From contig OX388305.1 of NCBI GenBank assembly GCA_947579605.1, forward strand, positions 33,307,542 to 33,371,541: a stretch of 64,000 nt of DNA, given 5' to 3'. A program made the translations under genes and the position numbers. Below, in pieces: positions 11,421 through 22,825 of this stretch (within the stretch, counting starts at the first letter, position 1; the number at the start of each line of letters is the position of its first letter). The notes beneath the pieces were generated by a model. That model saw nothing but the letters and a program-made list of their open reading frames with translations. It was not told the DNA's origin and searched no databases. The stretch is from Athripsodes cinereus. Its lineage: Eukaryota > Arthropoda > Insecta > Trichoptera > Leptoceridae.

Positions 11421-12224
11421 AATTCTACCTACATCGTTCCAAAGGGACCAATAGAGAGGAAGGGAAATATGAAAATCATATTCAATATTACATAAGATTT
11501 TCCCCTCGTGGAAATGGATTATGAGAAACTCCCACTTTGATCTTGTTTCCAATGTGAAAGTTTGTTAAGTATGTATATCTTGTATAGATGAAAGTTAAGT
11601 TTTGTACTAGTCTTAGTAATCATGTAGGCAATTCATCTACAATTCATATTTGGTGAAATGTTGCCGTTAAATCGATTTACAATTCTTAATATGACCCTAT
11701 TATGATTCATATAAAGTGGCCTTTTTAGCCCCCCAGGTCATACGACACCTTTCCTTTTTCATGATAAGATCAGGTATTTGAAAACGAGATCGTCATTGTT
11801 TTCATGATATAAACTAATCTTAATATTCATTTGAAACGAGTAGTATTTTCGAACAAATTTGAGGGATATTTGAATTTCGTCATACAAAAGCTTTGAAATA
11901 TTTGACAGTAACCACAGTTTAAGTTTTTCTTGGAAGGTGTTCATAGAATTCAAGTAATTTTACAGTAAATGTAAATAACAGAGTTTTAATTAAATTGTTT
12001 TTTATTTACCAACATTTCCATAAAAAGAACCAAATTTAATAATCATTTCTTTAGTTTGTAGATAATTTTACGACAACTTCAATTATGATAAAAAATATGA
12101 TCAATTATTTTTAGACCATTTAATTGTAAAAGAATATATACTTATTTATGTATATTTATAATAATATGTCCTCCACAAGTTATGTATATTACCTCTTTAA
12201 TACATTTTTTTTAGAAATGTTCAT
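11421..12224. other. AT-rich spacer, nothing recognised
   Basis: No coding similarity, tandem repeat or inverted repeat of note was seen apart from the CCAAT near 11447. Confidence 0.45.
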
Positions 12225-12350
12225 TTATAGTGATAATCTCGCCACTGCACATCGTCCTAGTTTCTAAAATTTTATATTATTTTGTTAACACTGTTATGTA
12301 ATGATGATGTGCAAAAAGAATAAATAAATAAATAAAATAAATAAATAATG
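12225..12350 (+). mobile_element. LINE-type 3' tail related to family C
   Basis: Contains TGATAATCTCGCCACTGCACA and, about 80 bp later, TGATGATGTGCAAAAAGAAT followed by (AAATA)n. The layout (CTCGCC motif, spacer, GTGCAA..AATAAA tail) matches family C tails at 20.1 and 49.9 kb. Confidence 0.45.
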
Positions 12351-13645
12351 AAAATGCATGCATTATTATATTTATGTAGTAAGAGATACCTACTACAGAT
12401 TTAGGGGAAGCTTTAATAAAATCATTGCGATGTTCTCAAAATGATATATTCCAAATGTTGATGTCATATTTATCTTTTTGTCTCGCAAAAAGTTTATTAA
12501 TTTTAAAATAGAAACTTATTTTATAAATTTCTGATTATATGGTGGGTGGGTGGGTGTGTTGGTTAATATAAATGACATGTAATAGCACAAAGTCTTAATG
12601 ATGTGAATTTCATGTCGAGAACATGAAAAGGATAAAGTTCACCCTCTGGTTGAGACGAGATATAGCAAGTTATTTACGATTGCGCTTTATCAGCGATTCT
12701 AAAATTTAAAAAAAGCATATAGATAAAGTTTCCTAAAACAGTTATCAACATTGTTTTTTAGACATAACAATATATTTGTTATAAGTACTTTAAGCTTCAT
12801 AATGCTGATTAACTATAAATGAACTCTAATGTGTGGCTAAAAATGATCAAATATCAAAAATCAGAAATCTCGATTAGAGAACTAATGTTGCATTGTGTAG
12901 ACATGGTTCTTCAATAGAGATTTCTGATTGGTTTTGTCATCTGCACCTAATTCCGATTAAACAATAAAAAAATAAAGTACATAATAAATATTCTAAACAG
13001 AAAATATAATTTCTATCTTATTTCATAAAAGTACTTGGAAACGACGTACTACTTTTAATAAGTAAAAATATAAATTATAAGTTCTTTTTGAGGAAAATAT
13101 TGAACTTTTTATATGGGTACCTAGTACATATTACTAGAATATGAGGGGCATAGAAGTAAAGTCACATCGATCTTTATTTCCCAAATATCTAACTATTGAT
13201 GCAGAAATGTTGGTATTTGCCCTGGCTACGTTGCAGTTCAATATAAATGCAAAGAAAATCCGTCTCTTTCGCCATTAAATCAATTCTAAGTTATTTATTT
13301 AGCATTAAAAACACTGAAATTAAAATGCAAATTCAATGTTTTATGATCGATATAACTTTGCATCTGCACCCCTCATATGTAACAAGAGGTTTAAATATTT
13401 TTGAGGGGGATCGCCTAGGTACATATATATTTCAGTTTAATTTCATACATTGCATGTCGAAACCTACGTAGGTCACTTCAGTTTCATAATGATACACACT
13501 CATACAAACAAACAATAATATTATTATTAAAAAAATCATCCCAACATTTAATTCTTAAATCTACTAAACCAATAATTGAATAATTTTCTTTTAAATTTAC
13601 ATAAATATGATCGAGTTCAGCCAAACATACATAGGCAGGTACACT
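12351..13645. other. AT-rich spacer containing a hairpin
   Basis: Only a (GGTG)n patch near 12541-12555 and the stem-loop at 12859-12929 stand out. Confidence 0.45.
12859..12929 (+). other. Stem-loop of pre-miRNA size
   Basis: Arms 12859-12882 and 12906-12929 pair at 21 of 24 positions, with a 23 nt loop. The outer 13 bp (AATCAGAAATCTC) are perfect; three mismatches fall inward. Arm length, total length of 71 nt and small internal mismatches suit a microRNA precursor. I do not recognise either arm as a known miRNA. A decayed inverted-repeat transposon is the alternative. Confidence 0.3.
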
Positions 13646-13710
13646 AAGAAATTGCTAACGTATTTTCGCATATTATAACAAATTGCTAACGTATTTTCGC
13701 ATATTATTAA
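13646..13710 (+). repeat. Tandem duplication of about 31 bp
   Basis: The segment AAATTGCTAACGTATTTTCG plus CATATTATAAC is repeated almost exactly head to tail (13648 and 13679), just before the RTE-like fragment. Confidence 0.75.
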
Positions 13711-14090
13711 CAAAATGCTAAGTATGATTTTGGATGTCAAATGGTATGAACATGTTACAAATGATGCTGTGCGCCGACGCACCCAGCAGAGACCTGTAAT
13801 CTCCGTAATACAGGAGGTCCTGGATGGTCCTGGCTGGGACATGTTTTGAGAATGTCTAATGATAGTTGGCCAAAAAGAGCACTGTTCTTCCGTCCGCAGG
13901 GGTTCCGTCGGCCCGGGCGTCCCTCTTTCACAATACACCGTTCCTTTGACAACGATATCAGAGCGCAAGGAATTTCGTGGAAAGAGGTGACGCAATTGGC
14001 ACAGAGACGCTCTGAATGGAGGAGGCTGGTTTCTGCCCTGTGCTCCCGAGAGGAGCGTTGAGGGCGATGATGATGATGATGATGATGAAG
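13711..14090 (+). pseudogene. RTE-like LINE 3' fragment with (GAT)n tail
   Basis: Matches the C-terminal part of the RTE-like element at 26.3-27.3 kb: WYEHVTNDAVRRRTQQRPVI, a frame break near 13815 where the copy at 27060 has extra bases, then RMSNDSWPKRALFFRPQGFR, SFTIHRSFDNDIRAQGIS and WRRLVSALCSREER with a stop at about 14061. A (GATGAT)n tail follows at 14064-14088. 5'-truncated and frameshifted. Confidence 0.75.
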
Positions 14091-15376
14091 TATGATAATC
14101 ATTTCGAAAGAAAAAGCTTGCTACATTGAAGGAATGCAGGTTGAGAAGCGACGTAATTGAGGTGGGTATATGTGTAATGTTATACTAAGTACCGCGCGAG
14201 TTAGTATTTTGAGACAATGCCTCTGTACAAGTATATCATTTTATACTTTGGTATATCGCGTCATACTGTCACCAAAGTTCCTTGCTTTCTGTTGTTGTTG
14301 TTTATATAATATACTGACTCTTGAAACATGCACACAATATCTTGACAAAACAGGAAACTCAAGCACGCCTTTTGGCTGTTTCATACCACCCTTTCATACT
14401 TCATCTCCCCCGCTTGTTTATGTACAGCACAATGTGTACGTTGCCTATGGATATAAACTTTAGCTCTGATATTCCGCAATACATATAATATTATATCCAT
14501 CTAGTTAATTTCATACATCCCTGTTATAACAATCAAACGTTCTTGTTCATTTTCTTCGCTACGAAACAGTCTCTAGATTTATACGACCATCGTTACTTTC
14601 AGCTTTCGTAAACTATTACTAAGTAAACCGAGATGAGATGAGTGAGAATCTAGGAGCTTTTTTTTTAATATCCGCTGTGTAAGAGGAAATGAGAAAAGTT
14701 TTTTATTATAATAAAATATTAATACTCCCAGTAACTCCTTTCCCAACTTCGTGGTTGATAAGAGGAATATATTTTACTAACAAACATTTTAAATTTTATT
14801 CTTAATTTTTAAAAGAGATTATTGTAGATATGAAATCAATTTAATTTGTAAGTTGCATTTCTATATAAAATTCATAGAAAATATAAAGGACTGTAAATGG
14901 TCACTAATGAAATTTAAATAAAAAATATATTTTTCTTTTGAAGGAAACACAAACATATTTTTATGATGGAAGCGTAAAAAATGACGCGGAGAGGAAAACT
15001 TGCTAGTTAATTATATGAAGTTAGTACATTGGTTTCCCCACTTTACATGTAATGCCATAGCAGTATAGAACATAGCAAAAATATTTATACTAATATTTTG
15101 AATTCCTATCGAATAAATATATAAAGATGAATATGTATAATATGTAATAATATAACTATGAGTAAGTTTGGGAAAATTGTTTGATAAAATAATAGTAAGA
15201 CAAAATATATTGTGATTGTGTGTATTGCGTGTTTCATCGCATCACTAGTTATTTGTTTGTGTATTGGCTTGGTTGGAGTTCGGCAGCTCAGAGTGCTTCG
15301 AAGGTGTTTCATTATGCAGATGATGTACCCGCGTAAGACGTGAGCACAAACGAAAACCAAAACATACCATCTACAA
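14091..15376. other. AT-rich spacer, nothing recognised
   Basis: No domain, TIR or repeat family identified. Short open frames on both strands look like chance. Confidence 0.45.
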
Positions 15377-15826
15377 CAGGGATACACACACTTATAGGGA
15401 ACAGGGGGCACTCGGGAAGATTATGAGCTAATGACGTGCCGATATAAGAAAATTAACACTAAAAATTCAAATTTCCAGAAATGCACACACATTAAAATTT
15501 CTACCCCCCCCGTCACCGAATTTTCAAAATGGTATAGTACTACTGTATAGGAATTTGAAATATTTCAAAAACACCTCGGTTTTCTAGAATATTTTCTTGC
15601 AGTACCTGTGTTTGAATTTTCAAAATGGTATAGGAATTTGAAATATTTCAAAAACCCCTCAGTTTTGTTAAAGAATATTTACCCGAATTGCTAAGTATCC
15701 GGTACTTTTTACCGAATATCCGATTATTACTGGTATTGACAATTTTTTTTATATTGTATAATTTGCTGGCGGGCCGCAGATATAACGACCGAGGGCCGCA
15801 TGCGGGCCGCGGTTTGTGCATCGCTG
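15377..15826. mobile_element. hAT-like non-autonomous element (about 450 bp)
   Basis: The left end reads CAGGGATACACACAC. The right end, reverse complemented, reads CAGCGATGCACAAAC, giving 12 of 15 matches in a CAG-initial terminal inverted repeat. The flanking octamers are atctacaa (15369-15376) and atttacaa (15827-15834), an 8 bp duplication with one difference, the length expected for hAT. The right end also has the GGGCCGCA..GCGGGCCGC pattern common in hAT MITEs. No transposase. Inside is an imperfect direct duplication of about 95 bp (15518 and 15613). Confidence 0.65.
15518..15695 (+). repeat. Direct duplication inside the hAT-like element
   Basis: GAATTTTCAAAATGGTATAG, then GAATTTGAAATATTTCAAAA and ACC(C)CTC(G/A)GTTTT occur twice in the same order, starting near 15518 and 15613. 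The first copy carries an extra 12 bp. Confidence 0.7.
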
Positions 15827-15834
15827 ATTTACAA

Positions 15835-16389
15835 GGATAATAACACAAAAATATACATACGAATATCCATACATATAGTTACTGAGAAAAAACGCCTAAA
15901 ATCTGCACGTTCACTCATAAATAACCAAACTGTTGTACGTGACATCGGTGTGAATGGTCCCAGTTTCCCTATGGTTTTGTTTATTTTTCATTTCGTACAA
16001 AGATGTGTTCTTCTGATATTCTTACTTTCTCACTTTTTCTATTTACATACGTAGAATTGTGAAGAAAAAACTACGTACCTACCTATGGAATCTAAGACAA
16101 ATTCTTGTTGATTTCAAAATCATCTACCTACGTCCATTTCGGCTTAGATTAAATAGATGTGTTAGATTAAAAAGATTTCGTGTGTTTTGAAGATCCTGTG
16201 TATTCTATTTAAAGCACCCATGAATATTTAATATCTATCTAATATATTCCAAATTTTATCTATTGATATTTTATTTTGGTTGCCTCCTGTTGTTTTATTT
16301 TAAAATTGTAATGATAGATGTAGATATGTTTGTAATATTGATTTGTTAATTTTGTGTTTTATTACTTAGGTTTTCATAAGATATTGTAC
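15835..16389. other. AT-rich spacer, nothing recognised
   Basis: No coding similarity or repeat structure seen. Confidence 0.4.
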
Positions 16390-16445
16390 TTATGTATGTA
16401 AAATATTGTGTAAAAGGCTAATTAGCCTTATATAAATAAATAAAT
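16390..16445 (+). mobile_element. Family B-type 3' tail
   Basis: GTGTAAAAGGCTAATTAGCC followed by TTATATAAATAAATAAATAA, the family B layout in a diverged form. Confidence 0.4.
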
Positions 16446-17100
16446 AATTAAATGCTTCTTGAATAGTTAAAAATCAATCAATCGTATATAATTATTGCTA
16501 TAACTGAATTCTATCTCTAATAAACTTATAAGACATTATAATACTGGCACTAAAGTTGAAAATATTAGTACCATTAAAAAGTAATGTGAGTGAGTGGTGC
16601 TATACAATTTTTAGTAAAAAATATTATAGAAAAATGTTTTATGCACATTATTTTATACCAAGTTTATTTTTATTCACTCCATAAACGAGCTCGTTCTCAA
16701 GCGTCGATTCATCCCTTAGTTTTATTGAACGGGAAAAGCTTTTGTTTTCCTTCCATAGATTGCAGTGATGTACGTTTTGTACCATTGTTTTCATTACTTT
16801 CATTCGTGTATATTTCGCGACAGAATGAAATAGTTTGGAATATTTTCAATTTTTTTTACTGTTTAACTAGATTTGGGAGCAACGAGGATAATGACAATAC
16901 AAATCAGACATTTTGCTTGTGCCAAATCCTATAGAAAAAAGTGAGAAAGCCATGCCAATGCAGCCCATGCTGGCTTAAGAGATTACTCTCGGTATACATA
17001 AACATATATATCCATATAAAGCGTAGATCAACATCTGATGATGTGAACTCCGATCCAAGAAACCGGTAGTGCGTTTGATATACTCAATAGTTACATTATT
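16446..17100. other. AT-rich spacer
   Basis: No gene recognised. A CTGATGATG..GAAAC stretch near 17035-17070 is discussed under rejected items. Confidence 0.4.
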
Positions 17101-17104
17101 AGGC

Positions 17105-17330
17105 AGTAGACAAGTTTTTTAATAATAATAATAACTAGAGATTTTTTTATAAAATGCACCGTTTTGTTGAAAAACCAGCGCAAGGGCCTATTCAAGAATC
17201 ATAACATCTCCTGAACAATAGGGTCTTTAAACCTGCCTTGAACACTTCCACACTCTCCAGAGTTGGCAAACTTATATACATTTTTGAGTTTCGCAGCAGC
17301 ATACAATAATTTATTTATAAATGGAATAAA
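17105..17330 (-). pseudogene. Probable LINE 3' end
   Basis: On the minus strand a short frame near 17270-17190 reads SLPTLESVEVFKAGLKTLLF, resembling the LPxxVxxxxSVxxFKxxL C-terminus of LINE reverse transcriptases. It is followed by non-coding sequence ending in a (TTA)n tract (17120-17137, written as taataataata on the plus strand). Strongly decayed. Confidence 0.35.
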
Positions 17331-18009
17331 AATAATGCTTTGTGCGACAGCCTAAGAATATAATATAAGAACACAATTATTTTAATGTAATAGTATGAAC
17401 TCAATCGTATTCTATAAATGTTACTCTGTTTGGCTATTCTACACTGCATTGGTATTACCTATTGTAGAGTCGATATTGATATAGGTAATATCCCATACAA
17501 TATTGTTCTATAGTAGCTATAATACTTTATATTATTATGATGTTCAGATTGTCTATGTAAAGTTACAGTAATTTCCAACAAAGCGATCATCCCCTTTATG
17601 ATATTCGTTCTCCTATAACTATACTAACAAAATACTATGTACAGCTTTAACTAGCTCATACACAAACAACGTACTACATTATACCTCCTCTACCGAATCG
17701 GTAAAATTTAATTTGCTCTATGTAGTAATATAATATAGTTAAACCTTACTTACTATTTATTCTCCATATATATATGAAGGTAGATAGATAAATACTATTC
17801 CCATAGACAAATCCATGATGTATGCTGATAGACACAGGTACGCCAAAACGAAATCTTACCAATATAAAAGGAAACTGTTTTGTATCGAAATTGAAAATAT
17901 ATCCGAACATACAATACAGGGAAGGAGAGTGAAGAGTTTGTTATATTTTCTTTTTTTACTTTTGAAAATATTCGTATTAAAACTGAAGTTGGTTATCTTT
18001 GCATAAATT
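17331..18009. other. AT-rich spacer, nothing recognised
   Basis: Only short inverted words around 17458-17495 and a (TA)n patch near 17768 are seen. Confidence 0.4.
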
Positions 18010-18175
18010 ATAGTTATCTCCAAAGTGAGTGCAGTTTTTTCTCGTGTGTTCTGTAAAAGAGAAGCGTTCATATAAATCAGACATTTTACATTTTAAATTC
18101 AGCGATGAGGTTTGTCACATGCAGCTATTCTGCTGGCTATCTCACTTGTGGGATATATATGTTGTTATGGTAAAG
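18010..18175 (+). mobile_element. Family A SINE-like copy with internal deletion
   Basis: Has the family landmarks TTTTTCTCGTGTGTTCTGTAA, AGACATTTTACAT, TTCAGCGATGAGGTTTG, then jumps directly to CACATGCAGC and CTGGCTATCTCACTTGTGGG, so the middle of the consensus is missing. Confidence 0.65.
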
Positions 18176-18240
18176 TTGTAGTAATCTCCAATATAAGACA
18201 AGTGGAAATTTCTTATATTATTTTTATTATAAATACATGT

Positions 18241-18504
18241 GGAGCATATTATCCCGTGGACCACCCGGTAAAGAATTGGTCTCTCACTCTTTCTCGTAAG
18301 TTTTCGAGTGTCCTATAAAAGGCAGGTGTTCGAAAAATTAAGACATTTTACATCTTAAATTCAGCGTTGAGGTTTGCCACCCATCCTGAATGTCTTGATT
18401 GTATGTTGGCATGAAGAGGACAGCATGTATTTTTATCATATGCAGCTGGTCTGCTGGCTACCCCACTTGTGGGATATGTCGTGATGGTATAGATAGATAG
18501 ACAG
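18241..18504 (+). mobile_element. Family A SINE-like copy with target duplication
   Basis: Flanked by ataaatacatgt at 18229-18240 and 18505-18516, a perfect 12 bp duplication. The body begins CCGTGGACCACCCGGTAAAG near 18253, with a box A-like GGTAAAGAATTGG (18268-18280) and a box B-like GGTGTTCGAAAAA (about 18325-18337), the spacing expected of a Pol III internal promoter. The internal stem pairs 18336-18347 with 18389-18400. The 3' end is CTTGTGGGATATGTCGTGAT plus GGTA, then a (TAGA)n-type tail. Non-coding; mobilised by a partner LINE if it is a SINE. Confidence 0.75.
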
Positions 18505-18516
18505 ATAAATACATGT

Positions 18517-19144
18517 CACAAAAAACATTTAATGAAAACGGAATTCCAAAATGAATAATCTTAAATCGAGGATTATTTTAAATGCTATTTTATAAATATG
18601 TAGCTACAGTGTATGTGCGATTTGAAAAAAGGAAAAAATTGCATGTTTTAACATAATATAAACTAATTAAATTCCACCAAATCTAGGCGAATTTTTGTTT
18701 TATAGGACAAATTTTTCTTACTTGATTATTATAAATGTTAATTTTTAAACCTTATGAGTGTTTCAGTAACATTTTAGTAAATAATATATGAAAATATTTT
18801 TTTAAGGAGGTATACGAGTATATTAATAATACGGTTTTCATAAATTTCCGTGTGCCACCACTGAACAATCGCTTAGTTTTATGCGTTCAATTTATTTTGC
18901 TGAATGCGCGTAGCATTATTGAAAAATACGAGCAAATTCTTTTAAAGCGTATTGCCTAACATATGTTGTACATAGTTACATACATAGAAAGTATATTTAT
19001 ATTTATTATAGTACCAATAGAAGTAGAAACCTACCTATATTACTAACAATATACAGACAAACTTACTTAATACAATCAGGCAATGATTTTGAATGTAAGG
19101 ACAAGTGCTACAATATTTTTCATATTTTGAAATTATTTTTTTCA
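18517..19144. other. AT-rich spacer, nothing recognised
   Basis: No coding or repeat signal seen. Confidence 0.4.
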
Positions 19145-19396
19145 TTACGAGATCGTAATCAAGTGGTTTCCCACTCTTTTTCGTAAGTTTTCGAGTGTCC
19201 TGTAAAAGGCAGGTGTTCGAAAAAATAAAGACTTATTACATCTTAAATTCAGCGATGAGATTTGCCACCCATCCTGAAAGTCTTTATTTTTGTTGGCACA
19301 AAGAAGACAGCTTACATATTTAATACATGCAGCTGATCTGCTGGCTACCCTATGAGTGGGATATGCCGTGATGGTACAGATAGATAGAATTAAGTA
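19145..19396 (+). mobile_element. Family A SINE-like copy
   Basis: Near full length; only the first bases of the 5' end are unclear. The internal stem here reads AATAAAGACTT (19224-19234) and AAGTCTTTATT (19278-19288), a perfect 11 bp pairing that differs from the other copies on both sides. Ends ATGCCGTGATGGTACAGATAGATAG. Confidence 0.7.
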
Positions 19397-19434
19397 GGAG
19401 ACAGAGTCTAAAAATAATGATGACTTAATAATTT

Positions 19435-19476
19435 GTTTACTCATAACATGACCTCAAGGTCATGTTATGAGTAAAC
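19435..19476. repeat. Perfect 19 bp palindrome with 4 nt loop
   Basis: GTTTACTCATAACATGACC (19435-19453), tcaa, then its exact reverse complement (19458-19476). It lies 40 bp beyond a family A tail. No transposase or gene adjoins it. A (TA)n tract follows at about 19496-19525. Confidence 0.85.
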
Positions 19477-19493
19477 GGCGCTTTACAAATTGC

Positions 19494-19527
<34 letters not shown>

Positions 19528-19616
19528 CTATTATGCACAAAGCCAGTGTATTATAGTACATACTTTTAAAATATGAAAGAACTATATCTATAACATACTT
19601 TTAAAATATGAAATAT

Positions 19617-20216
19617 ATCGTTCGGCGGAGCAGAAAGAGAAGATGGTTCTGGCGGGATCACGTGGACCGCATGAGTAGTGATAGATTAGCTCATATCGCC
19701 GCGAACAAGACTTCTCTAGGACCTAAACGGATAAATAGGAGTCCTTGGACTCCTGAAATATCCGAAAAATAAAGATATTTTAACATGTTCTCTAGGAAGA
19801 AGATTGCCTGGAAGGCTACTAATTGGAAGGATAGTAATTTTGGTCTTCAGCGTCGCAAGAGGAAACAAATTCCGAACAAACAGACTAATGATCTGCTACA
19901 AGCAGAAGAAGAAGAAGAAATAAACGGTGAATTATTTTATGCACAAATCGCTAACGAAACCTGGATTGCGAATAAAGAAATAAATACACAGAAGAGGCAA
20001 ATATTAAAGATGGATAAATCAGAAGGTATTGTTCTTTTCGTAAACTACAATCATACGAATAGTTAGTTAGAAGACATCGCATTTTAGCGATAAACTCGCC
20101 CTCTGTACATTAAATTGTATAACCGTTACTTACTTTACTTTATATTTTCGATGATACTGTTTTAATTTGTATTATAGCAAACAATGTACATTGAAGAATA
20201 AAATAAATAAATAAAT
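19617..20216 (+). pseudogene. LINE C-terminal remnant followed by family C 3' tail
   Basis: A frame from 19617 reads RRSRKRRWFWRDHVDRMSSD with stop at 19769, matching the RRWxWRxHVxRM motif near the C-terminus of arthropod LINEs. A separate 93-codon frame (19785-20066) ends LLQAEEEEEIN.. and is probably decayed element sequence. From about 20066 the family C 3' UTR is clear: GAAGACATCGCATTTTAGCG, ATAAACTCGCCCTCTGTACA, then AATAAAATAAATAAATAAAT. The two parts may belong to different insertions. Confidence 0.5.
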
Positions 20217-20779
20217 AGTTGGGGAGCGAAGACTGTGTGTCTTAAATCATCAAAATAATTATAGATATATGATGCATGTCAAATAATACGGAGAAGTGTA
20301 AAGTTTTGTACATCTCTGTTATTTCAGCACTCCGAGATCAACATTATAAATAAAACTGTCATGCAAAAGTTATACGCAAATAAATGTCGGTATAACGATT
20401 TCAATTGTAGGACACACGTAGTATTTTGTTTCTATATTCCACCCTATCCCCAATGTTCATAATATAAATAAAACATTGACGAATTCCTATAAAAAAAAGA
20501 GTGGCAATGTTTTTTTTTATTAAACGAAATGCGTCACATATTGGACGCTCTAACAACATTAACATGACGTGATTTTGTCGATTCATACAAAATGCATCCA
20601 GTACCTACCTATCCACATACAATACAAATGCACTATTCCCAGTACTTTGTACTGTTGTACATATATCACAACATTCGTTTGCACTTATTATTTTTTACTG
20701 CTATTAGTTTGTATGTGTGTTTGTATGTATATGTATTTTGAATTTATGTAATATAGAATAGTACGATAGTATATTATTT
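20217..20779. other. AT-rich spacer
   Basis: Contains one TTCCACCCTAT word at about 20437 resembling the 1592-4309 transposon tip, but no partner repeat. Otherwise nothing recognised. Confidence 0.4.
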
Positions 20780-20965
20780 TATAAGTGTGTTTATTCCCAA
20801 CCGTGTCCGTTCAACGACGGAATTATTTATCAGCTTGAAAAATGACGGGAAATTGAATGTAGTTGCCAGAAATGCGATGCAATGCGAAATGACGAGACTG
20901 CCCCTTAAATCGAAGCGGAACAGAAAACGAAATGTCCATAATTAATAATTGGGCATATGCATGTG
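20780..20965. other. Sequence-complex noncoding segment
   Basis: For this window the block is unusually balanced in composition and free of simple repeats, with TAATTAATAATT and AATTATTTAT homeodomain-type words and several CpGs. No frame with similarity. Possible cis-regulatory sequence; inference only. Confidence 0.2.
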
Positions 20966-21607
20966 TGAGGAATATGAATAAATGTTAGCAATTTATATTA
21001 ATAAATATCCTAATAAGAAACGATAAAATAAAAATTATAATATTTTTTTCATTTTAAAAAACCAAATTTTCTGTCAAAACTTTAAACGCCTTTAGCCCAT
21101 TATGACATCGTTAGCCGCTATGTTGTACTGACTCGTAGTACTGTCTGTATAGGGTCTGATGTCACACACCCGTTCCGTTACTTCTAGTATGGCTCTGCCG
21201 TTCCGCCGTGGGTGGACCTTTTTGAGTGCAAAAGTGCAAAAATTACTTTTATAAGTGGTGATAAAAGCCCTAAAAAATGCACATTTAAAAATATAAAATT
21301 CACCATATTTTTTTATAATTTGCTGTACTATTTTTAGAGCTGATTTTTTTGTGAAAGCTCCCCATATTTAAAAATATTTGAAATAAAAAAAAATATAGAA
21401 ATAAAATTTCAAAAAATATTGCAGTCCAGGTTAAGTGGTAATAAAAATATAATTACTTTATGAAATCGTTTTCAAATTATCTTACGTACACATTGTTTTA
21501 AATATAAATTTTTGATTATACATACATTGGTTGTTGATTATTATTATATTTTTCTGCGCCTTTGCTCATCGTGGTTAAAATATTATAAAAGAGTACAAAA
21601 TATTTTC
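20966..21607. other. AT-rich spacer
   Basis: A GC-richer stretch (about 21085-21220) without coding similarity is followed by A/T runs. Nothing recognised. Confidence 0.4.
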
Positions 21608-21783
21608 ATTCTAGAAGAGTGGGTATATGTGGATATATGTAGGTCTCATATTCTAGAAGAGTGGGTATATGTGGATATATTATGTAGGTCTCATATTCTA
21701 GAAGAGTGGGTATATGTGGATATATGTAGGTCTCATATTCTAGAAGAGTGGGTATATGTGGAAATATGTAGGTCTCATATTCT
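21608..21783 (+). repeat. 42 bp minisatellite, four units
   Basis: Units start at 21608, 21650, 21695 and 21737, each beginning ATTCTAGAAGAGTGGGTATA; the second unit has a 3 bp insertion, and a partial fifth follows. Because 42 and 45 are multiples of three, the forward frame stays open and repeats HILEEWVYVDICRS, but there is no sign of a gene around it. Confidence 0.9.
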
Positions 21784-22569
21784 CATATTCTGCTTGAGTT
21801 AGATTTCTGTACTGATATAGCCGTCATTAGAGTGCATTGTTATTTGACAAATATATTTTATGTTACCTTGTTCGTATTTATTTATTGATTCAGATATTCA
21901 AAAGTTAATAAAAAAAAAAAAAAATACATACAATACATGTATACAAAAAGTGTTATTTTTGTTAAAGACACAAAACAATTAGTTTGATGCAAAACAAGAG
22001 TACAGTTAAATAATTGTACCTACCTATAAAGATAATTAAAGCTTAAAAATTCAAAAACAATAAAAAATGGTCAGGAGATAAATTTGAAAAATTGAAATGA
22101 TTTAAACAGACAATGTCGAACAGAAAAACAATCAAATAATCAATAAGTTAAAACTCGCAAATTGAAGTGATAAAGTTTTAGTGGTAAGTTAAATCAAACA
22201 TGTTGAATATTCCAATAGATTCGATATGATTTTGTGTTCACATTGAGAATGTTCCATCTTTCCCGTATATTCTTTACATTATTCCCCTCCTCTATGTATG
22301 CTGTGATGTCCAGTTCAAAGAGATTCATAAATTGGGGGGATACCGGCTAGTGAACAAACGTGTCCCAAGGGTGGACAAGCGATTGAGTTTCTTGCTTGAT
22401 TTTGGATTGATGTTTTATTGATAAAACACCAACATTTCTTAGGGGATTGGAGCTTTATATTTCACAGAAATTGTTAACAAGTTTCATTGTATTGATAGAT
22501 ATTTTGTTACATGCATTAAATATGAAGAAGGGTAGTACTTCAATCACTTATATTCTAGAATTAACTACT
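21784..22569. other. AT-rich spacer
   Basis: Near 21875-21940 there is TTTATTTATTGATTCAGATATTC plus an A14 run, possibly a decayed family B tail. Nothing else recognised. Confidence 0.35.
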
Positions 22570-22640
22570 AACGCGATTTATTATTATTTATTTGTTTACA
22601 CTTTTACACGGCAGAGCCTTTCACATGCTAAATCAACAAC
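22570..22640 (-). mobile_element. Family B 3' tail
   Basis: On the plus strand TTTATTATTATTTATTTGTT, then TACACGGCAGAGCCTTTCACATG; the reverse complement has the family B order with the simple tract at its 3' end. Confidence 0.45.
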
Positions 22641-22825
22641 CATAATAATTTGACAGACGATGACAAAAATTCAACTTGCAGTAGCATGCACATAAATTGA
22701 TGAAGAATAATTATATAAGCATTCCTGAATAACACTTAATTTCTAGTACACAAAAAATTAAATTGAATTTGAATGAATAGTCAAACAATAATGAAAAATA
22801 ATAAAATGAGTGTAATATCGATAAT

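Noticed and set aside
17035..17075. CTGATGATG..GAAAC as a possible second hammerhead ribozyme
   Set aside because: No stem forms between the two core elements, so only the conserved words match.
20430..20455. TTCCACCCTAT as a tip of a MITE related to the 1592-4309 transposon
   Set aside because: No inverted partner or target duplication was found within several hundred bases.
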